64,000 nt of DNA from Prosthecobacter sp. (GCA_019186985.1 JABARQ010000041.1:1-64000); one strand, 5' to 3'; counted from the stretch's first letter, positions 17,123-26,275 are shown. Made by a program: numbers and translations. Notes: generated from the sequence alone by a model not told the origin.

Positions 17123-18151
17123 TCAGACGCACTTCACCATGGCGCCGTTTTCCATGGATTCCCAGACAGCCTCGACGACACGCATGTAGCAGACGCCTTC
17201 GGTGAAGTCGGGGCGAGGACGTGGGGCCGAGGGATCGCGGACGGCGCGGATGAAGTCGGCTTCGACCGTCCATTCACGCTGAAGTTCGGAAGGCACGGGC
17301 ACCGTGACCGGGGCGGACTTGGGGCCGCCCAGCGTGATTTCGTCGGTGGTGAAGTCATAAGTCAGCGTGCCGCCGCTGCCGTAGATCCACAGCTTGTCGC
17401 CCGGCGCATGGGCGGCGACACCGCTGAACATGAGCGTGGCCTCCAGTCCGCTTCGGAAGCGGGCGAGGATGTTGACGAAGTCGGGGATCTCCACCTGGTA
17501 GCCCTGGCGTTCCGGAATGACAACGCGCCCCCTGGCACCGACCTCGACGATGTGTCCGAGCCAGCGCTGCAGCACCTCGATGTAGATGCCCAGGGTCAGG
17601 ATTTGAATGCCGCTGACCTCGATCTTCTGCCGCCAGTGGGCGGGTTGAGAGGCATCCAGCCAGGCTGCATTGAAGCTGTGCAGCACGGCGTGACAGGGGG
17701 TGCCGATGGCACCTTCCTCCAGCAGCTTCTTCATCATCCCGCCGTTCTTCATGCCATGTGGCGCGGGGCAGATGGCGGTGACGAGTTCGGGGTAGCGGAT
17801 GGAGGCCTCCCACATGCGTTCGGCTTCGGGAAGCGTGGCGGCCATGCGGGCCTGGGTGAAGACATGCTTTCCGCATTCAAGGCCGAAGCAGCTCGCGTCA
17901 TGATGCAGGCAGGGCGGGGCGCCGACCCAGACGATGTCCACGTCCTCGTTGTCCACCACGTCCTCCCAGCGGGCGTAGATCCGGGCCTCGGGAGCCCATT
18001 CGGCGCAGAAGGCCTTGGCGCTGGTTGTGGAGGAATTGGCGACTGCGGTGATCTGGACGTTTTCAAGGGCGCTCAGGCCGGGCATGTGGCGCTGTTTGAC
18101 GATGCCGCCGGCGCCGACGAGGCCGATGCGAAGGGGTGAGGAGGTGGACAT
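17123..18151 (-). CDS. Gfo/Idh/MocA family oxidoreductase
   Basis: A 342-residue NAD(P)-dependent dehydrogenase. The N-terminal Rossmann fold starts with RIGLVGAGGIVKQRHMPGLS, and a GFO/IDH/MocA C-terminal domain follows. The usual E-K-P motif after the cofactor site is replaced by FTQARMAAT, and the catalytic lysine of that motif is not evident, so activity is uncertain. Such proteins act on sugars or sugar derivatives and are heavily expanded in Verrucomicrobia. The ATG at 18151 places the Rossmann motif at the expected distance. The gene ends tail-to-tail with the esterase. Confidence 0.85.
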   Translation of the reverse strand: MSTSSPLRIGLVGAGGIVKQRHMPGLSALENVQITAVANSSTTSAKAFCAEWAPEARIYARWEDVVDNEDVDIVWVGAPPCLHHDASCFGLECGKHVFTQARMAATLPEAERMWEASIRYPELVTAICPAPHGMKNGGMMKKLLEEGAIGTPCHAVLHSFNAAWLDASQPAHWRQKIEVSGIQILTLGIYIEVLQRWLGHIVEVGARGRVVIPERQGYQVEIPDFVNILARFRSGLEATLMFSGVAAHAPGDKLWIYGSGGTLTYDFTTDEITLGGPKSAPVTVPVPSELQREWTVEADFIRAVRDPSAPRPRPDFTEGVCYMRVVEAVWESMENGAMVKCV

Positions 18152-18220
18152 GATGAAAAAAGGATGACGGGCCACGCTGAAAAACTCAAACATTCCATGC
18201 AGAAAAAGCCAACTTTGTGC

Positions 18221-18248
18221 TTGCAGGATCGTCAGTCTGTCCCAGAAT
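18221..18248 (+). promoter_or_regulatory. Putative sigma-70 promoter of tRNA-Gly
   Basis: TTGCAG at 18221-18226 and CAGAAT at 18243-18248 are separated by 16 bases. The tRNA begins 17 bases after the -10 element. Confidence 0.45.
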
Positions 18249-18265
18249 GGCGGCCCAACAGAAAA

Positions 18266-18340
18266 GCGGGTGTAGCTCAGTGGTAGAGCACTTCCTTGCC
18301 AAGGAAGATGTCGCGCGTTCGAATCGCGTCACCCGCTCCA
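18266..18340 (+). tRNA. tRNA-Gly (GCC)
   Basis: A full cloverleaf can be folded. The acceptor stem GCGGGTG pairs with CACCCGC, the D stem is GCTC/GAGC, and the anticodon stem CTTCC/GGAAG flanks the loop TTGCCAA, giving anticodon GCC. The T arm contains GTTCGAAT. CCA is encoded. The gene stands alone, with no integrase or repeated 3' end nearby. Confidence 0.96.
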
Positions 18341-18432
18341 CTTATCGGTCCAGCCAAACCGGAAGTTCACAGGAAGCCACAAGCCCTTGTTCCATTGGTT
18401 GATCTCAATCGGTCTGCTGCTACTGCGGTTTC

Positions 18433-19647
18433 ATGCCCGTTCAGCCGCCCAGGAAGTTCAATCCACATCCCTTTGCCTATCATCAGGAGCTGGAGGTTCG
18501 TGTCGAAAACCTGACCAACGAAGGCAAGGGCGTGGCCCGGGTGGATGGCTGGGTGGTTTTTGTGCCATTCGCCCTGCCGGGTGAGCTGGTGCGCTGCAGG
18601 ATCTTCCGCAACCACAAGAACTACAGCGACAGTGATCTTGTGGAGGTCATCGAAGCTTCGCAGGATCGCGTGGCTCCAGTGTGCCAAATCTTCGGAACCT
18701 GCGGTGGCTGCCAGTATCAGCATCTGGCCTATGAACGGCAGCTGGAGTGGAAGCGGCGTCAGGTGGAGGAACTGCTCCAGCACATGGCGCGAATTGAGCA
18801 TCCAGTGCTGCCGGTGATCTCGTCGCCGCAGCAGTATGGCTACCGATCCAAGATCACGCCGCATTTTCATCGCCCGAAGGATGGATCCGTGGGGGAGATC
18901 GGCTTCCTGCGCGCGGGCACCCGCAACGCCATGGTTGATGTCACGAGCTGCCCCATCGCCATGCCCGGGCTGAACGAGGCGCTGACCCGGGCGCGTGAGG
19001 CCGCCAGGGCGGGCAGTTTCAAGAATGGAGCCACGATCTTGCTGCGTGCCGCCGCCAATGGCGTGCTGACCCGTCCCGATGCCATTGCCGTCGAGCAGGT
19101 GGGCGAGGTGAGGTTCGAGTTCCAGGCTGGAGATTTCTTTCAAAACAACCCCTACATCCTGCCGGAGTTTGTGGGTTATGCGGTCCGGGAAGCCAGGGCG
19201 AGCGGGGCGAGGTTTCTGGTCGATGCCTACTGCGGCAGCGGTTTGTTCGGCATCAGCGCCGCCCCGGCCTTTGAGGAGGTCATGGGCGTGGAGATTTCCG
19301 AGACGGCTGTGCAGAAGGCGGCTCACAATGCGGAGATCAACGGCCTGAAGAACTGCCGGTTCCTCGCGGCGGATGCGACTGCCATCTTTAACCAGGTGCC
19401 ATATCCCGGTGACGAAACCGTGGTGATCATCGACCCTCCAAGGGCGGGATGCAGTGGCGAGTTTCTCCAGCAGCTCTTCGTATTTTCACCGAGGCTGGTG
19501 CTGTACATTTCCTGCAATCCGGCGACCCAGATGCGTGACCTGGTGCAGTTCAGCGAAGCTGGCTACCGTCTGGGCAGCGTGCAGCCCTTTGACCTGTTTC
19601 CGCAGACCAAGCATCTGGAGTGCGTCATGACTCTGAGCAGGGGGTAA
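18433..19647 (+). CDS. Class I SAM-dependent RNA (uracil-5-)methyltransferase, TrmA/RlmD family
   Basis: A 404-residue member of the family that methylates uracil C5 in tRNA or rRNA. An N-terminal TRAM-like domain (about 18-75) is followed by FGTCGGCQYQHLAYERQLEWK, which supplies iron-sulfur-type cysteines. The SAM-binding Rossmann core has VDAYCGSGLFG and IDPPRAGCSGE. The catalytic cysteine lies in YISCNPATQ and the base glutamate in KHLECVMTL. Sequence alone does not settle whether the target is tRNA U54 or a 23S site. It lies 92 bases downstream of tRNA-Gly. Confidence 0.9.
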   Translation: MPVQPPRKFNPHPFAYHQELEVRVENLTNEGKGVARVDGWVVFVPFALPGELVRCRIFRNHKNYSDSDLVEVIEASQDRVAPVCQIFGTCGGCQYQHLAYERQLEWKRRQVEELLQHMARIEHPVLPVISSPQQYGYRSKITPHFHRPKDGSVGEIGFLRAGTRNAMVDVTSCPIAMPGLNEALTRAREAARAGSFKNGATILLRAAANGVLTRPDAIAVEQVGEVRFEFQAGDFFQNNPYILPEFVGYAVREARASGARFLVDAYCGSGLFGISAAPAFEEVMGVEISETAVQKAAHNAEINGLKNCRFLAADATAIFNQVPYPGDETVVIIDPPRAGCSGEFLQQLFVFSPRLVLYISCNPATQMRDLVQFSEAGYRLGSVQPFDLFPQTKHLECVMTLSRG

Positions 19648-19736
19648 AGGCTTGGCAGCTGTGATTTAGGGAATTTGATTTACCTGGGGTTAGGTGCTTG
19701 CGGGCTGGGTTTTTGTTATTATTCTGGCCGGCGATT

Positions 19737-21446
19737 ATGCGAGCCAACACCCTCCTTTTGCACGTCGCAGGCCTTCTTGTCGGGCTGTTCTCAGCACCTG
19801 TGACCCATTCAGCAACGGCCCCTGTCCTGCCCGTCCCCCTTGTGGGCAGCTACCAGGGCATGCTTCAGGTTCCAGGGGCTCCTGAAGGCACTCCCTTCGG
19901 TCGGATTGAATTTGCCACACTTTCCACAGGCAAGGCTTCCGGGAAGCTCATCCTGATCGATAAAAAGACTTATGCCTTCACCATGACGCTGACGCCAAAT
20001 GGTGGAAGCACGGAGGCTGCCGGAAACGCAACCTTGGTTCAGAAGGCGGCCACAAAAAGCACCCCCGCCCAGTCGATGAACCTGGCTTTGAACATCAAGA
20101 ACGACGGCACATTTACGGCGAGTGGCGCACTCAGCCTTTCGACCCTTCCTTCTATCAGCACCTATGAGCAGCTTGCCGGAGCCGCTTTCAAGGTGGTGAC
20201 CTTTGTTCCCAAGAAGAATGATTGCCCATGGATTGGTGCTTACACCGGTGCGTTCTCCGATGCTTTGCCCGCGGGTTCAAGCGTTCCATCTGGGGCGGGG
20301 TATGTGTCCGGGGTCGTGGGAACTTCCGGGGAGATGAAGGTGGCAGGCAAGCTGGCTGATGGCACCACGTTCACGGGTTCCATGAAATCGTCGGGGGATG
20401 CTCGCTACTTCCTTCTTCTGACGCCCTACACTGTTGGCATTGGCTACTTTGGCACCAGCTTTCAGCTGACTCAGAGGGCGGACAGCCGCTGGCATGTCGC
20501 TGATGGCGATGCTGCCTGGACCAAATGGTCCAAGGCCGCCAACTCCAAGGACAAGGCTTTCCGCGGAGGTTTCGGTCCTTTGGATGTGTTCCTGACTCTG
20601 ATGCAGTGGGTGCCCCCGGCCGCCAAGCTCAGCGTGGCGGACACCCTTGGCATTGATGCCACTGAGGTTTTCAGCCTTGGGCTGGAGAACGTCATGGACG
20701 CTGTCAAGCATGCCAAGTGGCTGCCGAAGAAGTTTGGCTTGAACACCAACAACACGCTCAGGGTGGCTGAAGGCGCGGCCGGCAGTCCAGGGGCCTTCTT
20801 CCCGACGGAATGGGCCAAATTTCTGACCGCCAAGGTCGACCCCAAGACAGGTCTGGTGACGCTGACCATCAAAAACATTGAGGACACCATCACTCCTCCG
20901 TTTCCTGCCAGGCCCAAAATCGTCAAAAGGACCGTCAGTTTTTATGGAGTCATGTTTCAACTTCTCGCGGGTGACGCATCCCCGATTGCCAATGGTTTTG
21001 GCTCAGTTCCTCCGTTGGTGAGCACAGACCCCGCTGTGTTTGGAGGATTCGACTTCAAGGACATTGTCATTGATCCCTTCATTGCCGGCGCCGCAGGCAC
21101 GGCGGGAACATACAACGTCACTCTCGACATGCTGGACAGCCCGCTGGTGCTGCCAGACGGAGCCCCGGCCGACAACACTCCAGCGACCTTCACGATTTCC
21201 AGCGATCTGCGCAGCCTGACTCTTCTTGGCAAAACGATTCCTCTGGTGGGCGATGGTCGTCCAGGTTCGCTGGTGTACAGTGACGCCAAGAAGACGCCTC
21301 TCAAAAACCTGACGGTCACCGTATTCCTCAATGTGACGACGGGTGTGGTGAACGGGTTCAATGCCAACTATTTTCAGGTATCCAGGCCTCTTCCTCGGCA
21401 GCGTTCTTACGTCTTCGTCAACAATACGCTGATCAAGCAGCCGTAG
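19737..21446 (+). CDS. Secreted beta-repeat protein of unknown function
   Basis: A 569-residue exported protein with a signal peptide (MRANTLLLHVAGLLVGLFSAP). The rest is predicted beta-rich and built from repeats of the form G-x-Y-x-G followed by a G-K-L strand, for example VGSYQGMLQVPG and EMKVAGKLADGTTF. The same modules occur in the protein at 37054-38301, so the two are likely paralogous in part. There is no catalytic motif. A surface or matrix role is possible but not shown. An intrinsic terminator follows 31 bases after the stop. Confidence 0.7.
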   Translation: MRANTLLLHVAGLLVGLFSAPVTHSATAPVLPVPLVGSYQGMLQVPGAPEGTPFGRIEFATLSTGKASGKLILIDKKTYAFTMTLTPNGGSTEAAGNATLVQKAATKSTPAQSMNLALNIKNDGTFTASGALSLSTLPSISTYEQLAGAAFKVVTFVPKKNDCPWIGAYTGAFSDALPAGSSVPSGAGYVSGVVGTSGEMKVAGKLADGTTFTGSMKSSGDARYFLLLTPYTVGIGYFGTSFQLTQRADSRWHVADGDAAWTKWSKAANSKDKAFRGGFGPLDVFLTLMQWVPPAAKLSVADTLGIDATEVFSLGLENVMDAVKHAKWLPKKFGLNTNNTLRVAEGAAGSPGAFFPTEWAKFLTAKVDPKTGLVTLTIKNIEDTITPPFPARPKIVKRTVSFYGVMFQLLAGDASPIANGFGSVPPLVSTDPAVFGGFDFKDIVIDPFIAGAAGTAGTYNVTLDMLDSPLVLPDGAPADNTPATFTISSDLRSLTLLGKTIPLVGDGRPGSLVYSDAKKTPLKNLTVTVFLNVTTGVVNGFNANYFQVSRPLPRQRSYVFVNNTLIKQP

Positions 21447-21477
21447 TTCCTCGGCAGCTGCAATCGGGTAGTTCATG

Positions 21478-21511
21478 GAAGCCTCCGGTCTTTGCCGGAG
21501 GCTTCTTTTTT
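21478..21511 (+). terminator. Intrinsic terminator
   Basis: An 11-base-pair perfect stem (GAAGCCTCCGG / CCGGAGGCTTC) with a 6-base loop is followed by six T residues. It ends the transcript of the beta-repeat protein and insulates the SDR gene. Confidence 0.85.
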
Positions 21512-21563
21512 CTCCATTCGACATCCTTGCAACCCTTGCTCTAAATCCCGCGATCCCGTCTCC

Positions 21564-22349
21564 ATGTCCACCTCCTCCATTTTCGAACTTTTTTCCCTTC
21601 AAGGTCAGACCGCCGTTGTGATTGGCGGCACCGGTGAACTCTGCGGAGCCATTGCCGAGGGTTATGCTTCCGCCGGAGCTGAGGTGGTGCTGGTCGGGCG
21701 AGATCCGGCCAAGGCGGAAAAACGTCTGGAGGTCATCCATGCAGCAGGCGGACAAGGATATTTCATCAGTGCGGACGCTTCCAAAAAGGCGGACCTGCAG
21801 CTGCTGCTCGACCAGGTGATCGAACGCTCCGGCGGCTGCCAGATCCTGGTCAATGGAGCCGGGGTGAATTCGCCGACGCCCTTCCTGGAGATTCCGGAGG
21901 AGGAATACGACCGGATCATGAACATCAACACGAAGGGGGTTTTCCTGGCATGCCAGGTTTTCGGCAAATACTTTGTCGAGAACAAGGTGACCGCCTCCAT
22001 CATCAACCTGGGCTCCATGTCCGGCCTGATTCCGCTGAGCCGTGTGTTCACTTATTCGATGTCGAAGGGCGCGGTGCACAATCTTTCCAAGAACCTGGCG
22101 CGTGAGTGGGCTCCGAACGGCATCCGCGTCAACACGCTGGTCCCCGGCTTCTTCCCGGCTGAGCAGAACAAGAAGGTGCTGGTGCCGGAACGCGTGGCGA
22201 AGATCATGAGCCATACCCCGATGAATCGTTTCGGCGAAGCGCGTGAGCTGGTGGGAGCAGCGTTGCTTCTGGCCTCCAGTTCAGCCTCCTCCTTCATCAC
22301 CGGGCACGAGATGGTGGTGGACGGTGGTTATGCATCGATGACGATCTGA
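21564..22349 (+). CDS. SDR family oxidoreductase
   Basis: A 261-residue short-chain dehydrogenase. It has a variant cofactor motif [21 protein letters not shown], the NGAG block, a catalytic serine in NLGSMSG and the YxxxK pair in [15 protein letters not shown]. The C-terminus ends [12 protein letters not shown]. It resembles the D-mannonate/fructuronate-type SDRs of sugar-acid metabolism, but the substrate cannot be fixed. The ATG at 21564 was chosen because residues before it do not match the family. A small gene follows after 20 bases. Confidence 0.88.
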   Translation: MSTSSIFELFSLQGQTAVVIGGTGELCGAIAEGYASAGAEVVLVGRDPAKAEKRLEVIHAAGGQGYFISADASKKADLQLLLDQVIERSGGCQILVNGAGVNSPTPFLEIPEEEYDRIMNINTKGVFLACQVFGKYFVENKVTASIINLGSMSGLIPLSRVFTYSMSKGAVHNLSKNLAREWAPNGIRVNTLVPGFFPAEQNKKVLVPERVAKIMSHTPMNRFGEARELVGAALLLASSSASSFITGHEMVVDGGYASMTI

Positions 22350-22369
22350 TCCTCCCCACAACCCGAGCC

Positions 22370-22648
22370 ATGAGTGACTGGAATCCTCCGCAAGCCGTGA
22401 ACCAGGTGGACCTGGGCTTCATGGATGCACGCAGCAAGCTGATCGACCTCGCCGCTTTTTTGGATCGCGTGCAGCGTGCCGGTCAGGAGGATGACTTCCG
22501 GGTTCAGGCGCTGAAAAAGGCCATCGGACTGCTTTCGATCGAGGAACCGGCCCGTGCCAGGGAGGTGTTGCTGAGCTTCAGTGATCCAAGCCAGGAGCCG
22601 GTGGAAAAGGCGGCGATGCAGGGGGCGGTCGGCGCTTTTCGCAGCTGA
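22370..22648 (+). CDS. Small conserved-looking protein of unknown function
   Basis: A 92-residue soluble, mostly helical protein with no signal peptide, no cysteines and no recognisable domain. The sequence contains MDARSKLIDLAAFLDRVQRAG and KAIGLLSIEEPARAREVLLSFS. It follows the SDR gene by only 20 bases on the same strand, so the two are probably cotranscribed. The strong acid/base patterning and sensible codon use favour a real gene. Confidence 0.65.
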   Translation: MSDWNPPQAVNQVDLGFMDARSKLIDLAAFLDRVQRAGQEDDFRVQALKKAIGLLSIEEPARAREVLLSFSDPSQEPVEKAAMQGAVGAFRS

Positions 22649-22679
22649 TCCGAACGAAGGGGCGGGGGAGCGTGGATGT

Positions 22680-24026
22680 TCAGCGTCCCGGGATGCCTGC
22701 GACTTCGGAGAGGAACATCCAGTTCCGTGTGATCAGGGTGCTCACGAAGATGGCGAGGAACAAGGTGACAGGCTTGGAGATGAAACGCCATTGTCTCAGG
22801 GCGCGCTCAAGCCCAAGGCCGACAATCATGACCACGATAGGCGTCCAGAGGCAGGCGTGGACGAGCAGGCGCTCCTGGGTGCCATACCAGGAGACGATGG
22901 AAATGCTCCAGATCAGCGTGGCGATGAGCCCGAGGGCCAGGGGTTCCTTGCGGGCCCTCCAGACGATGCCGGCTGAGGCGAGTGCGATGATCAGCAGCCA
23001 GCCTCCGGTCAGCCCCTGGTGGAGGCCGAGCGTCGACCAGTCGTTCCTGTTCAGGATGACCTTGGAGCGGGTCTTGTCGGGCACGGCGGTCACCTGGGCC
23101 GGAGTGACGATGTTGGAGACAAAGATTTCACGCGCGATCAGCGGCGCCGTGTCCGTGGTCGCCTTCCATTCACTGCGCAGGGCCAGGACCTCCTTCCAGG
23201 TGGCAGGCAGCGGGGAGGAGCGGGGGTAGATTTCGCGCTGCAGGTTCGCCAGGCCGAAGCAGAGGGTGATGGCGACAGGCACCAGAAGCAGCGGCCTGAT
23301 GTTCAAGCCTCCGGATTGTGCGCGGTCCTGGGCGCAGCGGGTGAGGGCCATGATCAGGCAGGGGATGATGTTTCCCACAAAGCAGCTCACTGCATAGACA
23401 TAGGCGGCGAGGTGCCAGACGGGTTTTGCCAGGGCGCCCCTTGCGGTGATGGAGGCCATGAGGGCGGCGCCGAGGCCGGCAAAAATCCAGGTTTCAGGCA
23501 GGGGTGCCATGATCCAGGCGCAGGTCCCGGCACCAAAGGTCATCGCCATGAGCAGGGAGCGCAGGGTGTTTGCGCCCGACCAGAGCAGGGTGTGGTAGAC
23601 CATGACGACGGCGAGGGCCGAGGCGAGGCAGGTGAGCATGGCGACGCCGTGGCGGGCGGCCGTGGCCTCGGGCTGGCCGAGGAGTCTCCAGCCCCGGGTG
23701 AAAAGCTGTGCCAGCGGCTGGTGCAGCAGGGTGAAGGCAGGATGAACGGCGGTGATTCCACGATGATCGGCGCTGCGGTCTCCGGCGAGGTCAAGGAAGA
23801 CCGTCTGGGTGCGGGCGCTGAAGACGATGCCGTCCCGGATGTAAATGGGGGTGTCCTTGAACTTCAGATGGGCTGAGAAGAACAGGCTGTAGAAGGCCAC
23901 GGCGAGCATCGCTCCGAGGCCGTGCCAGCGCATGAGGACCCGGGAGGTGTCCGAGGCGCGCTGGCGTGGCAGGGTGGGCTGCGTCCCTGGAGCCGGGGCG
24001 CTGAATCCGGCGACTGGAGTCGTCAT
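22680..24026 (-). CDS. Polytopic membrane protein, glycosyltransferase-like
   Basis: A 448-residue inner-membrane protein with about ten hydrophobic segments. Its layout resembles GT-C family glycosyltransferases such as ArnT/PMT-like proteins. A large non-membrane loop (about 255-310) contains YPRSSPLPATWKEVLALRSEW. The aspartate in FKDTPIYIRDG in the first periplasmic loop is in the right place for a GT-C catalytic acid, but this is tentative. It begins 13 bases after the secretin stop codon and is almost certainly in the same transcript, which suggests a link to the pilus, for example pilin glycosylation. Confidence 0.6.
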   Translation of the reverse strand: MTTPVAGFSAPAPGTQPTLPRQRASDTSRVLMRWHGLGAMLAVAFYSLFFSAHLKFKDTPIYIRDGIVFSARTQTVFLDLAGDRSADHRGITAVHPAFTLLHQPLAQLFTRGWRLLGQPEATAARHGVAMLTCLASALAVVMVYHTLLWSGANTLRSLLMAMTFGAGTCAWIMAPLPETWIFAGLGAALMASITARGALAKPVWHLAAYVYAVSCFVGNIIPCLIMALTRCAQDRAQSGGLNIRPLLLVPVAITLCFGLANLQREIYPRSSPLPATWKEVLALRSEWKATTDTAPLIAREIFVSNIVTPAQVTAVPDKTRSKVILNRNDWSTLGLHQGLTGGWLLIIALASAGIVWRARKEPLALGLIATLIWSISIVSWYGTQERLLVHACLWTPIVVMIVGLGLERALRQWRFISKPVTLFLAIFVSTLITRNWMFLSEVAGIPGR

Positions 24027-24039
24027 GACGGGACAGCTT

Positions 24040-26079
24040 TTAGAAGTACTTTTTGGTGAAGAGCAGGCGGGCCAGCTCCTGACAGCGCACCTGGAGCTTT
24101 TTCAGGCGCTGGTGATGGGCGTCGATCAAGGCGGCCTGTCCGGGATTCTGCGAGCGCAGGCTGTCGCAGTTGAGCGTGATCTGGTCCACGGCGATCTTGA
24201 GCTCCTTCAGCTTGCGGCTTTCATCGGGAGTGATGCGGCTTTCATAGAGCGTGTGGTGCAGGATGTCGGTTTCCCTTTCCAGGTAGGAAACTGCATTCGA
24301 AAGGGCGGGCAGGCCTCCGACAAGCACACCGGTGCTGGGATCGACCTGCGGGACGTTGGGCATGTACCTTCCCGGGCGCTGGGGTATGACGGACTGGGGT
24401 TCCGCCGGCAGGCCGCCATCACGGGCGTTGATGAGCGTGGGGGTGATGAAGAGCATCAGGTTCTTGTGGTTCTTGCTCTTGCTGTCGTACTTGAAGGCCT
24501 TGCCCAGGAGGGGGATGCTCTGAAGGAACGGCACGCCGGACTTGCCCTCGCGTTCACGGGCCTCATCCAGGCCGCCGACGGCGACGGTGTAGCCGGAGTC
24601 GACCTCGACAGGTGCCGAGTAGACGCGCGATGATGCCACGGGGTAGGGGTTGCCCGAGATGACCTCGGTGCCGACGATGCTGGAGACCGTGACCGCCATG
24701 TTCATCAGGATACGATCGCCGTCCATGCGCTTGGGCAGGATGTTCAGCACGGTGCCGATCGGCAGGTAGGCGATCGACTGGGACGTGGTGGCGCCGGCTC
24801 CGACGGTGGCGGAAGACTGGCCGTCCAGCACCGGCTGGTTGACGACGCTGCGGATGGCAACCTCACGGTTGTTCAGGGTGACCATGCGCGGGTAGGAGGT
24901 GGTCTGGGTCTCCTCATCACGGAGCAGCGCGCGCAGCTTCACATTGATGTCCTGGGCGCTGAGAATGCCCAGGGCAGGCCATCCCAGCGCGCCACCGGCC
25001 GCATTCAGGTTGGTGGGTGACCACAGGTTGGCCAGGTCGGTGCGAAAACCTCCGTTGGTCTGGATCTGGTTGAAGGTGACCGTCGTGCCGTCCACCCCGG
25101 TTTTGACATCCTTGACCTGGTTGAAGGTTCCATTTTCAAAAGTTCCGCCCCAGTCGATGCCAAACTCACGCTTGGGATCGCGTGAGGTTTCGATGAACTT
25201 CACCTCAAGGGCGATCAGGGCCTGCGGCTGGTCCGCCACCTTCAGAAAATCCTCCACCCACATGTGCTGGAGACGTGTGGCCACGACGTAAAGGGTGTTT
25301 GAGTCCGACTTCCAGATGACCTTTGGCTTGCGGAAGGAGCTGAGTTCGTTGGAGTTCATGGCCTTCGACATCGGATCCACCGCGCCTCCGGTGATGCCCG
25401 ACAGCAGGCCGCCCACGCCCGTTGCCGCCCCTCCTGCGGCTTCGGCGCCAGATTCATCCGATGAAAGCCCCAGCAGGTCGCGGATGTCGCGGATGATTTC
25501 GCTGGGTTTCAGGGAGAAGGTTTCCTGGACGCCCTGAAGGTTCAGGCCGCTTGAAAGGCCGCCGCCACCTGCCCCGCTGCTGCCGCCACCTCCGCCACCT
25601 CCGCCACCTCCCGTCGTGCCGCCCCCACCCATGCCGCCCGTGCTGATCTTTTCCACGCGTTCGAGGGCGTTGTTGCGGATGAGGTAGGATTTTCCAATGA
25701 GTTCACGGTCGTCCGCAGGCCTGAAGTAGAAGATGCCGTTTTCGTAAATCACGGTCAGGCCGTTGGCACGGCAAACTGTCTCTAGCACGGCGAACGGAGC
25801 CGCCTTGATGGAAAAGGTGGTGAGCTTGGAGGCTTCAGGACTGTCCTGCGGCAGGGAGATGAACGGGATGCCTGAATCTGTGGCCAGGAAGCGGATGACA
25901 TCACCCAGCATGGCCTGGGAGAAGTCGTACTGGTTGGGGGCCCCCTGCCGCAGTGGAGCCGCAATATTCTCGTATTGAGCTGATGTTTGCTGCGGATTGG
26001 AACCAAAAAACTGCGCAACAGCCAAGCTGGGGGCCGCAAGAGCGATCAAGCAGGCAGAAAGTGTCGTGAGAGGGCGCAT
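24040..26079 (-). CDS. Secretin (GspD/PilQ family outer-membrane channel)
   Basis: A 679-residue exported secretin with a signal peptide (MRPLTTLSACLIALAAPSLAVA). An N0/STN-like domain spans about 50-120 and a second N-domain about 250-300. The secretin pore domain covers about 370-570, with SYPRMVTLNNREVAIRS and the family signature VPFLQSIPLLGKAF followed by LMLFITPTLI. A Gly-rich linker lies around residues 150-178. The C-terminal 100 residues are helical and may form a coiled coil. It is the probable outer-membrane exit for the pilus-like machine encoded divergently from 26276, and an equivalent of Akkermansia Amuc_1098. A TTGAGT-17-TATATT promoter sits just upstream. Confidence 0.9.
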   Translation of the reverse strand: MRPLTTLSACLIALAAPSLAVAQFFGSNPQQTSAQYENIAAPLRQGAPNQYDFSQAMLGDVIRFLATDSGIPFISLPQDSPEASKLTTFSIKAAPFAVLETVCRANGLTVIYENGIFYFRPADDRELIGKSYLIRNNALERVEKISTGGMGGGGTTGGGGGGGGGGSSGAGGGGLSSGLNLQGVQETFSLKPSEIIRDIRDLLGLSSDESGAEAAGGAATGVGGLLSGITGGAVDPMSKAMNSNELSSFRKPKVIWKSDSNTLYVVATRLQHMWVEDFLKVADQPQALIALEVKFIETSRDPKREFGIDWGGTFENGTFNQVKDVKTGVDGTTVTFNQIQTNGGFRTDLANLWSPTNLNAAGGALGWPALGILSAQDINVKLRALLRDEETQTTSYPRMVTLNNREVAIRSVVNQPVLDGQSSATVGAGATTSQSIAYLPIGTVLNILPKRMDGDRILMNMAVTVSSIVGTEVISGNPYPVASSRVYSAPVEVDSGYTVAVGGLDEAREREGKSGVPFLQSIPLLGKAFKYDSKSKNHKNLMLFITPTLINARDGGLPAEPQSVIPQRPGRYMPNVPQVDPSTGVLVGGLPALSNAVSYLERETDILHHTLYESRITPDESRKLKELKIAVDQITLNCDSLRSQNPGQAALIDAHHQRLKKLQVRCQELARLLFTKKYF
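25583..25609. repeat. Three tandem 9-base repeats in the secretin gene
   Basis: Three perfect tandem copies of CCGCCACCT (plus-strand reading), embedded in a longer Gly/Ser codon stretch from about 25559 to 25640. They encode part of the Gly-rich linker. A change in copy number would keep the frame. Confidence 0.8.
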
Positions 26080-26100
26080 TGGGTGTGAATTTTTATGGAA

Positions 26101-26129
26101 AATATAATAAGTGTCTGAAAATTACTCAA
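26101..26129 (-). promoter_or_regulatory. Putative sigma-70 promoter of the secretin operon
   Basis: On the minus strand TTGAGT (26129-26124) and TATATT (26106-26101) are spaced by 17 bases, with the -10 box 21 bases before the secretin ATG. It lies within a strikingly AT-rich 196-base region between the divergent pilus operons. Confidence 0.6.
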
Positions 26130-26240
26130 ATTAAATTTATCACTTTTCAATACTAACTATTCTCCAAGCTGAAATGTGGGGCACTGGGAGCAAAATCAGC
26201 ATTAAAGTGTAAAAACCATAAAAAATGCTTCACAAACATG

Positions 26241-26246
26241 TATAAT
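26241..26246 (+). promoter_or_regulatory. Putative -10 element of the pilus operon
   Basis: A perfect TATAAT hexamer lies 29 bases before the ATG at 26276. No good -35 element is seen at the usual distance, but the upstream DNA is A-rich, so an activator or UP-like element may help. Confidence 0.5.
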
Positions 26247-26275
26247 TTCTATATCTTTAGGCGATAGCGATAAAT

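Noticed and set aside
18266-18340. tRNA-Gly or tRNA-Cys as a genomic-island attachment site
   Set aside because: No integrase, no duplicated tRNA 3' end and no shift in gene content beside either tRNA.
24026-24040. AAAAGCTGT-like sequence near the secretin stop as a fourth AraC site
   Set aside because: Only about nine bases match and neither the half-site spacing nor a promoter position fits.
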